Assembly: GCA_002221725.1 (NCBI GenBank) | Contig: NJFT01000013.1 | Location: 1 to 64,000 of the forward strand | Direction of reading: 5' to 3' | Origin: Scedosporium boydii | Lineage: Eukaryota; Ascomycota; Sordariomycetes; Microascales; Microascaceae | DNA length: 64,000 nt | Part shown: in pieces, positions 24,645 through 33,512 of the stretch | How positions within the stretch are numbered: position 1 is the first letter of the stretch | Layout of the letters: every line of letters starts with the position of its first letter | Program-made: the position numbers and the translations under genes | Notes under the pieces: model-generated | Seen by the model: the letters and a program-made list of their open reading frames with translations, nothing else | What the model was told of the DNA's origin: nothing | The model's database searches: none

Positions 24645-25517
24645 AGTTTTCCGGAGGAGGGTTGGCAGCCCCATGTGATTTCTCGCAGATCGAGAGACCC
24701 GTTCTTCGTGAATCAGCTCGACTCTATAAGAGTGAAAAACAGGAAGGTATCGGATCCAATGACTGTATTCGTGATTCGTCGAGAAGAGCAAATGTCATGC
24801 TCGTCAAAGATTCGTCAATATAAGTCTATATTGGAAGCCTCCCCCGACTTCCCGGGGACAAAAGCAGAGGCCATCCTCACATCGTCCTTTCTCAAGACGA
24901 ATATATAGAGATATGCCGAAGCATGTGGCCTCGGAACTCGACAACACAAGCGAGGGTACTGAGTCTTGCGGTGGAAGGAGGTAATATAGTGTGTGTCTGA
25001 AAGCGCAGCTCACTAGGCGCAGCGTCTTCCAAAGACAGCATTGAGTCACCGCGCTGAAATCTTCCCTGCGCAGGTGCTCTTCGTATATATAACAAAGTGG
25101 AAGGAGTGTTCGACGAGCTTCGTTTGAGGAAAGAAGAGGACGAAAGGCCAAAATATATACAGGAATCTTCAGATGTTGAAATTAGAAACTATCACAAGTC
25201 GACGCTAACGTGAATGCAACCCTGCCGTTATATAGCACACCATATATACCCATTTTCGCGCTCATGGGAGCTGTTGAACGCCCCGTTCCTTCCCTTCACT
25301 CCGTCCAGCCGAAGCAATCATGTGGATCATACCAGTTTTTCTACAAATGTCCTAAGTTTGGCAAGCAGCAGCATTGCCGTGTCAGGAGCAAACACCCAAC
25401 AAGTCACACCCTCCCCATTACCATGCAAGCCCAAATGCTTCCCATAGCAAGCAAGCCTCCACCGTCTAGCAAATGTAGCCGCCCCCTGCCGCACAAACAC
25501 CAAAAAATGCTCCCCGT

Positions 25518-26387
25518 CTATTCCGCCTTCTTGCTCCCCTTCTTCTGAGCAGCCCTCTCCCTGTCCCTCTTAGCATAGATACCCGCAGTGAACGGGTTCT
25601 CAAACGCCAAGGCAACCTTATACACGAGGAACACCCACACCGTCAGCAACACACCAGCCGGCTTTCCAAAATACAGCGCCGTGGCGAGGAAGCTCATCGT
25701 CGAGCCGTAGTACATGGGCGCATCGGTAACGTTGAAGGGAAAACCCGTCACCATGTCCTCCATGAGAATGCCAAAGTAATCGCCGAGGAAAGTACCCGTA
25801 ATGCCGAGGGCCCAGGTCGAGGTGATGACGAGGATGTTGCCGGCGGCGAAGAGGGCGTAGGAGGCGAGCTTTACGGCGTCGGTCTCGAGGGCTGGGTGGC
25901 TGGGTTGCGGGCCGAGGGCTTCCTTGTAGAGGTAGTCGCGGACCATGCCCAGGGAGAAGATGGTGAGGGCGAGGAAGTAGCAGGCGATTTGGGAGTTGCC
26001 CAGGAAAAGCTTTGTGAGGATCTTGTTGCGGTATTCTGTTTGTTTGTTTTGCGGTTCCCGTGTTAGACGTGGCAGGGATATTTTTTTCTAGGAAGGGTAT
26101 GGGATGTTCGGACCTTGACGGGCAACGATGCTTGAAGAAGCGAAGAGTTAGCTTTCCCGCCGGCGACTTGCATGAAGGGATAACGGTGTAAATGCTCCCG
26201 ACTTACTTCCAGAATAACGGGTTGAAGGCGATCGCAGCAGCCGAAACTAAATCCACTTCGTCAGCCTCTCCCACTCACACACACACCCTCCCTCCATCAC
26301 ACGAAAGCAATAGCCCATCAAGGTCTAATCCTTACTATAGAGGCTCTGCTGGTCGAAATCGACCAGATCAGTAATAGAGACCGACAT
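25518..26387 (-). CDS. opi3: phosphatidyl-N-methylethanolamine N-methyltransferase (OPI3/PEMT type)
   Basis: Four exons on the minus strand (26336-26387, 26207-26246, 26114-26130, 25518-26035) give 208 residues, as expected for the family. The enzyme makes the last methylations of phosphatidylethanolamine to phosphatidylcholine, with S-adenosylmethionine, in the ER membrane. FNPLFWNIVARQEYRNK spans three of the exons. NSQIACYFLALTIFSLGMVR, GTFLGDYFGILMEDMVTGFP and NVTDAPMYYGSTMSFLATAL are hallmark OPI3 segments with four hydrophobic helices. The lysine-rich tail (KKGSKKAE) resembles an ER retention signal. Exon 3 is only 17 nt, and its donor GTCCGA is poor. Even so, the phase and the encoded NIVARQ support it. 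The gene borders the relic block. Confidence 0.93.
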
Positions 26388-27181
26388 CCTGACGAGGGAA
26401 ACAAGATACGAGGGCAGCACAAGAAAGCAAGAAAAGGGATCTGGTGGTTTGCCGGGTTGTTGTTTGAGGAAGCTAAGGGCGAAAGAGGTTGGACGGAAGA
26501 AAGACAACTATCTCGGATGTTTGGCAAAAAATCGGTGGAGCTCTGATCTGCCGTCCCGTGCTTGTGCCTGTGGGCTAAAAATTGTGTGACGACATTAAAC
26601 GACGAAAAAAACTGCTGGGAAATCAACAGAACTGAGCGACACCGCAAGTCACTAATGCAACTGCCTGGACCGAAGTGGAACAGCTTGGGTTTAGGGGCCA
26701 AACTGTCTAATAAACACGTGATTCTTAGGCGGTTTTAGTGGCCAGCTGGTACTCTACACCGCACTAAGACGAGCTCAATTTGGTCCCCCCACGTCCGTTG
26801 TTAATATCCCGCGTCCCACCTCATCGGCCAAGGGCAATGGCTCTCTCAATTCTTGCAGCTTCTCTCTTCCGGGAAACGAGCTGGGGAAGCAGGACTACTT
26901 CGTAGCAAGATTATGGATTGAGCATGTCGATACACTGATTATGTGGGTGCTCGATGTTCTGAAGGAAGTAGCGGAGTGTAAGACATTTCATGTGATCGAG
27001 CCCACGTAGGCTCAAAGTCCAAGCTTGCAAGGAGCAATCGCTGACTGCATCATCAACACGAGAACCCGCCGATGTATTCAATCGTGAAATATATTCATAT
27101 AATTGTACAAGTCTCGGTTTGCTCTACCACCAATTCTACAAGCCAATTTTCCCTGGTATCAAACATAATAGACTGAAAATT
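26388..27181. other. intergenic, OPI3 promoter and thiolase 3' flank
   Basis: No gene was recognised. It contains one TACTTCGTA motif at 26896-26904. Confidence 0.5.
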
Positions 27182-28668
27182 TTACTCGGCAACCCACACA
27201 GCGCTCATACCCATACCCGTTCCGATACACATCGAAGTGTTGCCAATCTTCTTTCCTGTCCTCTTAAGCTCATAGAGCAGAGTAGACACTTGCCTAGCAC
27301 CCGTGCATCCAAGAGGGTGGCCGAAAGCAATAGCACCACCCTTGGGGTTAATCTTCTCAGCAGGGATGCCGAGCTGGTTGGCGCACCAGAGGCACTGGCT
27401 GGCGAAAGCCTCGTTGATCTCGTAAATGTCGACATCGTCACGGCCGATACCGGCAAGGTCGAGGGCCTTGGGGATGGCCTTCCAGGGGCCCTGGCCCATG
27501 AGAAGAGGGGGAACACCAGCGACGGACGCGCACACGAACTTGCCGATGATGGTCTGGCCGAGCTTCTCGGCGGTGGATCGCTTCATGAGGAGGACGGCGG
27601 CGGCACCGTCGGAGATCTGGCTGGCGTTACCGGCGTGGATGCTGCCGTCCTTGGAGAAGGAGGCCTTGATCTTGCCGAGGGATTCGGCGGTGACGCCGGG
27701 GCGGACACCGTCGTCCTTGCTGACTACGATCTCCTTGACCTCGCCGGTCTTGGGGTCCTCCCACTTGACCTTGAGGGGAACGATCTCCTGGTCGAAGAGG
27801 CCGTCCTTCTGAGCCTGGAGAGCCTTCTGGTAAGAGGCCGCGGCGAAGGCGTCCTGGGAAGCACGGCTGATCTTGAGGTCCTTGGCCATGTCCTCGGAAA
27901 GGCGGCCCATGGGCACCTTGCAGTTGGCGGCCTCGGTGTGGCCATTGAGGAGATCGGAGAACTCGGTGACGGCTCCGGGACTAGAACCATGTCAGTATAA
28001 ATTCAAGGGCATTTAATATATCGAAATCGAACGCGCATACCCGTATTGCGTGCTCATGCTCTCAACACCAGCACCGACACCAATCTCAATCATGCCGGCC
28101 TTGATCTGGTTCGCGACATCGACGCAAGCCTGAAGACCAGACGAGCACTGTCGGTTCAGGGTGCGGACAGCGGTAGTCACGGGGAAGCCGGCAACCAAGC
28201 TGGCCGCGCGCATCTCGGTCGCACCGCCACCGGGCGCGAGCACGGTTCCAACGGCGATATCCTCGACCAAGGCAGGGTTGATCTTGGAGCGGTCGATGAG
28301 GGCGGCGAGGACGCCCGCGAGGAGATCGGAGGCGGCGGTGTCCTTGAAGCCTCCCCTTCCACCCTTGGTGAGAGCAGTTCGGCAGCAGGCAGTGACGACG
28401 ATCTGTGGATGGGTGAAGTTGTTAGTTCCGAGTGTCCCTAGTTGGAAAATGTAGTATAGAGGCTTGAGGCTGGTTGGTTGAATTGTAGACGGGCAAGCGA
28501 GGAGATACGGACATCGTCGGGGTTCTTCTGGAGAAGCTTTTCGCGACCGTTCTGGCCAGCGATCTGACCGGAGATCTGAGATAGCCTGTCGAAAGCTATC
28601 ACGGAACGGAAAAGTTAGGTACGGCGCCCAAAAGTCATCAGTACTTCTCGTGCAAACTTACCACCCAT
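27182..28668 (-). CDS. pot1: peroxisomal 3-ketoacyl-CoA thiolase
   Basis: Four exons (28662-28668, 28513-28595, 28041-28402, 27182-27980) encode 416 residues. The enzyme cleaves 3-ketoacyl-CoA with CoA in the last step of peroxisomal beta-oxidation. Catalytic residues are visible: nucleophile Cys116 in LNRQCSSGLQ, His372 in AFGHPLGCTGARQ and Cys402 in SMCIGTGMGMS. NEAFASQC is also conserved. Residues 6-14 (RLSQISGQI) form a PTS2-like nonapeptide, although the last position is Ile rather than the usual Leu or Ala. Exon 1 is just ATG plus four bases. The donor of exon 2 is the weak GTCCGT, chosen because only it keeps the frame into IVVTACCRTALTKGG. Upstream lie CCTCGG sites typical of fatty-acid-induced genes. 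Confidence 0.94.
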
Positions 28669-28846
28669 TGTGATGAATCTACTCGAGTTCTCGTAGCTTG
28701 TAGGAAAAGAAGGAAGGATCGGATGAAGGATGGGGAAAAGCAAAGAGGTGTGTATGTCGAGTCGAAATGGATTAAAAAAGAAGAATTGAAGACGAAACGA
28801 GCTGCGGACACTTTATTAAGAACTAAGTTTCCAAGAGTCAAAGTTA

Positions 28847-28852
28847 CCTCGG
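28847..28852 (+). promoter_or_regulatory. CCTCGG fatty-acid response element (FarA/FarB type)
   Basis: CCTCGG lies 179 bases upstream of the thiolase start. In Aspergillus nidulans, FarA and FarB bind this hexamer before beta-oxidation genes. Confidence 0.5.
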
Positions 28853-28908
28853 ATGTTGGTCGTGAAGAGGGAACACAGGCTCCATCACCAGGCCAGAAAC
28901 TCCAGACA

Positions 28909-28938
28909 TGGAAATGTGTCCGACGGAGCACATTTCCA
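28909..28938. promoter_or_regulatory. 30-bp near-perfect palindrome upstream of thiolase
   Basis: TGGAAATGTG and CACATTTCCA are perfect 10-base inverted arms. They enclose TCCGACGGAG, itself an inverted TCC/GGA with a single extra base. It sits 241-270 bases before the thiolase start, between two CCTCGG sites. It could bind a dimeric regulator; none is assigned. Confidence 0.5.
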
Positions 28939-28963
28939 GAAGGCCTCTGATGTCACTGGCAGG

Positions 28964-28969
28964 CCGAGG
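28964..28969 (-). promoter_or_regulatory. second CCTCGG element, inverted
   Basis: CCGAGG on the plus strand, which is CCTCGG on the minus strand, 296 bases upstream of the thiolase start codon. Confidence 0.45.
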
Positions 28970-29382
28970 CATGCCGGCGTTTAGGGAGCGTCTTGGCATC
29001 CACCTGACCGCACCAGTGACCACCACCCCCACACCTGTGATGGGTGTCGCGCATTTTCACATGCCAGAGTCCTGGCAGCCCACAGGTTGGGCAGGTAAGA
29101 CGGAATCCGGAAGTCAAATATGGCCCAAACTTTACCTCGTGTGAGTCCGTTTGTTCCTAACTTGCAAACTAAAATTGTGGCAGCGCCTTCCAGCACAATT
29201 GCACTTGTTGATTTTGGACCATTCGATTAATAATAATCTCCGTCCAGGTTGTCTTCGCTCCCCGGTACAATCATCGTGGTACCTTTGTGGGGTTGATCAC
29301 GATCTTTCCACGTGCTGCTCAGGGATCGAATCCACGTTCAATTCAATTCCGAAGAAAGGAAGGTGCATCTACAATTTGTAGC

Positions 29383-30653
29383 TCAGAAACCTTCGATTCG
29401 AGTACCCAAGCGTCCTCCGCTGGCCACTTCAATCAGATACCCGCCGACGACCAGATCCATGAGGCCCAACCCTACACTCTTGTATATCACATTCCCCTCG
29501 CTTAACCATCGAGCTCTAACCTCGTCCTTGTGCTTAGCCTCTCCCGCGGCAGAGCTACTCTGATCAAGATCAACAACCTCTCCCAGTCTGGATTATAGTT
29601 AGCTCATGTTCCATGAAATTCCGAGCGCATGCGGCGTGAAATAACTTACTCGACAAGACGGCTCGGGCCAATCTTTGCGTGAATAATCTCACCAGCCTCG
29701 GTCATGACTCCCTCCAACGTGTCCACCACGATTGCCCCTCCATCAAGAGGATCGTTTCGAGGTGCCTTCGCCGACTGCAATAACAGCTCTTCGGGCAGCT
29801 CCCTCATAGCCGGAGTGTAGCTTCCAACAGCAACCACCAACCGGGTCTTTTTCCTTCCCTCCCCACTCGTAAGAATGCTGCCGTCAAACAGGTCCTCGGT
29901 CGAGGGCGTGCAGCAGAAAATGATATCTGCTTCCTGGAGCCGTTGTTGGAGGAGGCCCTTGTAGTCTGGCGTATCAGGGGAAAGAACGTCGAGCTTCACT
30001 GCCTGCCATCCCTCCCGGGTTTTCACCTCTCGGGGAACGTTATCGAGATCCTTTAGAACCTCCTGGGCGGTGGATTTGTTCCTGTTGATCACCGTGACGC
30101 GCGATGCCGTGCTGCCTTTTTGCATCAGGGCCAAGCGTACGTGCCAGTATGCTTGCTTGCCAGCTCCGAAAACGACGATATCTCGGACAGTAGATCGCAA
30201 GTTGACAAGACACGAAGATGCCAGTGCAGTTCGGAAAGCGGTTACGGCTCCTGCATGCAATAATCCAGTTGCCGTGCCATCGGGGGCGAAGAGCATAATC
30301 GCTCCCGTTGGCTTTATGGCGGGTGCAACTTGTTGGCCCGGCGTACTCAGAGTGACAACTGGTGCATATTGGTTAAAATACTTGCATTGGATATCCGGGA
30401 TAAGAAACTTACCTTTAATCCCCATCCCAGTCGGTCCAACCGAGGGCATGAACAACGTAGTTGCCCCGGTCCGTGGATTGCTGTGGCGAGTCCTCGGGGG
30501 TTGATGATACGTTCCATCTTCTATGGACTGGGTGTTTGTTGAGTATTCCCGAAGCGCTTTCGACAGATGCCTCTGGAAGCCAAGAAGCTGGGTCACCGTC
30601 AAGTTGTCCAACACGGACTTGGCTTGGGCGTCGGTCAACACGGTCAGCGACAT
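29383..30653 (-). CDS. ornithine cyclodeaminase/mu-crystallin family protein (PrnX-like)
   Basis: Three exons (30413-30653, 29650-30358, 29383-29587) encode 384 residues. The family binds NAD(P)H and acts on amino or imino acids; Aspergillus prnX in the proline cluster is a member. Family marks include FMPSVGPTGMGIK followed by VVTLSTPG, the stretch ATGLLHAGAVTAFRTALASS, the Rossmann segment DIVVFGAGKQAYWHVRLAL and the C-terminal YKSVGLGLMDLV. Intron 1 is 54 nt without a stop, so an unspliced 335-codon reading frame also exists but lacks the true C-terminus. Intron 2 (GTAAGT...GCTAAC...CAG) leads to the last 68 residues. Exact substrate unknown; no other proline genes adjoin it. Confidence 0.88.
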
Positions 30654-31326
30654 GGCGATGGTCAGTTCTCAGGTGTTATAAATATGTTATTATTCGATAT
30701 AGATGTTCCATAAACTGCTTTGGCGAGCTGAGTTTCCCCAGATTGTCGATCTTGGCTCGGAGGTGATCGCTTAAGTTTCCCCATTGACAAGAGGCCGCTA
30801 AGCCGACAACAACCTTTCAATCGTCAAACTTCCCTCCGATGCCGCACCCGTTGGGCCGACCTCGTTGCGGGCCATTAATTCACTAACATCGGGTGATAAT
30901 TAATTACAGCGCATCGAGCCTGGTTTTGAACGTGCCCTCTGCGTGAAGTTGTGGGAACGATGAGAGTGCAAACACTGCTCCACTAAGCCAAGCTCAACTT
31001 GAAGATCCCTTCGGATTCCATCTGGATGCCGTACAGAACTATCACGAGGTGCCTCAAATTGGAAATATTTTCCTGAACTCGTAGGGACTGGTTAATCGCC
31101 ATGCCTATTATGAGCATTATTGACTATTATTGGACCTACATTCCATCGACATGCATTGGTAGCAACGGGGCAGCTCACAAGCATATTCAGGAACTCGACA
31201 GAAGAACTGGGGTCATTCACAGCACTTGAGCATAGATCGTCCCACGATCCTCATCCTCAAAACAAAAAGGTGGGACGACGAGACGAAAAAAAGAAAAGGA
31301 TGGACAGCAAAAATGGAAGTTGAAAT
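30654..31326. other. intergenic, nothing recognised
   Basis: Promoter side of the cyclodeaminase-family gene. No coding signal. Confidence 0.5.
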
Positions 31327-31413
31327 CTCCCGAACCTGAATCGAACAGGTGACCCTCTGATTGAACTGTTGCCATTACAGTCAGATGTCATGAACCAACT
31401 AGACCATCGGGAG
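31327..31413 (-). tRNA. tRNA-Tyr (GTA) with 13-nt intron
   Basis: The minus strand folds as a tRNA: acceptor CTCCCGA pairs with TCGGGAG, the D arm contains GGTCTAGTTGGTTCATGAC, and the T arm is ACCTG-TTCGATT-CAGGT. The anticodon stem TCTGA/TCAGA encloses CTGTAA, the intron TGGCAACAGTTCA and a final A. The anticodon is GTA. The intron sits after position 37, and its ACAG can pair with the anticodon region, as in eukaryotic tRNA-Tyr genes, which regularly carry introns. C1-G72 is the eukaryotic tyrosine identity pair. The mature length is 74 nt before CCA addition. Confidence 0.9.
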
Positions 31414-32747
31414 TTTCCTTGATTGGTTGTTTTCGCCAGTTCTAATTGCTATCCTTAGCGAATGTTCCCAGCATCAAAGGAGAAGATGTCTCCAGAGGCT
31501 TAAGCCGTGTTGGATCGATCGCCATTTTATTCTGCTGCCTGCACGTAACTCGTAAGACCGGCGTCGTCAGCTATATTGAAGATGCCCAACAACTGCCTGT
31601 GTAGGAAGTAGTAAAATATAAGTAAATATAAGTAAAAATTGAGCCGCCTAGTTGATGGTAAAAGATTTGCAATTCCTCCCCTTGATCTTCTTGTTTTCTG
31701 TTTAGTTTTCGAGAACAGATCGACAGTGCATCTCCTGGGGGATTCAAGTGTCTGGAACTTGTTTCGAAAGGAACCGGACAAGCATAAAACCGTCCACAAC
31801 TACGAAGTACAGTCCACGTTTTGGGCACTACAAGGTGCGGGAGCATCATCATCGTCCTCCTTCCCGATCACCCAGAAAAGTTTATTGGACGAAAACAACA
31901 GAGGTAAGCGAATAACCCCCCTTTTGCAATTCAAATTCCGGTCGCCAGGAACAGAACAACTATAGGGGACCGTTTAAAGGGATCCCAGTTTCTCGTGTCC
32001 CTAGCGGGATTTTCATTGAGGGACCACATTAAAGTTCATTCATTCATCTACCGTTGAAGCGACAAGGAAAGTTCGGCCGGAAAGAGCCTTGGCCAAGACA
32101 AAAATCATTCATTGAATTTGTATCCTGGAAGTACTGGAACCTGAGTCCACGAATCACTGGGGTGGTGCGACTCACTGGTATTGGCTCTGAGTGCTGACCA
32201 AGAAGCAGTTGCATGGGAACTTGAAGGCGGCTCTAACTCCAGAATAGAAGGTCCCTTCGCCACGCTGTACACGTAACCTCTGGGGCAGTACGAGGTACCT
32301 CGAGTCACCTTAGAAACATTGAACTTGTGCCAGGCCCAGCCTCATCTCCCGGTCCATCCAGAAAGCCAGAAAAAAGAGGCTACGTATTCCTCCTCTAAAA
32401 CGTAACTGCTACTTTCCTCCTGTGGCAACCACTTCCCCCAAAGAAACAAAACGTCACCTCATCACCAACATCGAATTTGAACAACAACCCTACGATTGCC
32501 AACGTCGCGAAATCGAACATTTCTTGCGAATACAATTTCCGAGCCTTCCATTTTCCAATTCTACAGCTTTTCGGGGTAGCTCCACGATAGCTCGTCCCGC
32601 CCGCCGCAACGCAAGCCGCAGGATCCGTCGTCTTCGTCGGCTGCCCGATACACAAAAGCTGCCGTCGTGGGACCTGGGAACAGCGCCCGAACGCATTTAT
32701 TCTACAGTCGGCTGTCTAGCCGAAGGAAATAGTTTACATCCGTCAAA
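31414..32747. other. intergenic, 1.3 kb without a recognised gene
   Basis: Contains a short AT-rich direct repeat (AAATATAAGT units, about 31614-31635), a TACTTCGTA motif in inverse orientation at 31801-31809 and the promoter of TVP18. Short open frames here are not protein-like. Confidence 0.5.
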
Positions 32748-33512
32748 ATGTCTCTCAAGGAGGAGTTCGCGACAAGGAATTTCAGTACGTTGAACTTGGC
32801 ACGGTGGCGTCGGAATCGTACTTTTCGCTAACCCTTTTTTTGATAGGTATCTACGGGCAATGGTAAGAAAGATGACTGAACCTTTTTCAATCCATGCCTA
32901 GCTTCATAGTCGATCCGTCCCGATTCCCACGATTTCGGAATGCCCAGTGGCTTGGGGGTTAGAACCGTGGCATCGACATGATGGCACAAGTTAAAACTGC
33001 GGGATAGTTCGGTTCTGAGTCAATCCTTGCTAACAAAATTTGGCAGGCTCGGCATACTGGCCATGATTCTCTGCCTCGCAGTAGGAATCTCCAACATCTT
33101 CACCCTTGATGCTATCATCATCATCTTCTGCGCATTCGCCCTGTTCGTCAAACTCGTCCTCCAGCCCTCCCACATACAAAACTGGTTGCTAACCCCATGC
33201 CACCCATCTAGGGCATCGGCTTTCGTCATTCTCTTCATCGAGGTCCCTCTTCTCCTGAGAATATGCCCCACCTCTGCCACCTTCGATGCCACCCTTCGTA
33301 AGATCTCGACCAACTACACCCGTGCCGCCGCCTACGGAATCATGTCTGCGATCCAGTTCATTAGCATTTCGAGGAGAGCCACCAGCCTTATCGCCGCCGC
33401 TGTCGTGCTCGCCCTCGCTGGCTTCAGCTACCTCCTTGCTGCTATCAAGGGCCAGGCTTTCGTTGGAAGCAAGACCCTTGGTGGTCAGGGTGTCGCGCAA
33501 ATGATTGTATAA
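32748..33512 (+). CDS. tvp18: Golgi membrane protein TVP18
   Basis: Four exons (32748-32784, 32847-32862, 33047-33142, 33212-33512) encode 149 residues, the normal TVP18 length. Four hydrophobic helices are visible, with the family hallmarks EEFATRNFSIYGQWLGI, ALGISNIFTL-type VGISNIFTLDA and FVILFIEVPLLLRICPTS. In yeast the protein is in late Golgi membranes with Tvp23 and Yip family proteins; its molecular role is poorly known. Exon 2 is a 16-nt micro-exon (SIYGQ plus parts of Ser and Trp). The donor of exon 3 is GTTCGT, weak, but intron 3 has a good TTGCTAAC branch site and only this junction preserves the frame. Confidence 0.93.

Larger units (their letters stand above)
3167..25517. other. 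22-kb gene desert of degenerate coding relics, rich in TATATA
   Basis: Between riboflavin kinase and OPI3 no intact conserved gene was found. Both strands instead carry many protein-like stretches, with fungal-looking codon choice, that are broken by single stops and frameshifts. The pieces that can be named or paired are listed separately. I counted about 39 TATATA hexamers here, against about 10 in the remaining 41 kb. Most are followed by AG or G, or preceded by C or CT. No long terminal repeats, no intact transposase or reverse transcriptase and no Starship captain recombinase were recognised. Base composition does not look strongly AT-biased, so heavy RIP mutation is unlikely by eye. The origin is best described as an old transposon or accessory island in decay. 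Confidence 0.6.
28669..29382. other. intergenic, thiolase promoter
   Basis: Holds the thiolase promoter elements described separately and the 3' flank of the cyclodeaminase-family gene. No other gene recognised. Confidence 0.6.

Noticed and set aside
3167..25517. Starship giant transposon
   Set aside because: No DUF3435-type tyrosine recombinase captain was recognised at either end and no cargo gene is intact.
27119..28000. 293-codon plus-strand open frame
   Set aside because: Antisense of the thiolase coding exon; codon bias of the real gene leaves this frame open by chance.
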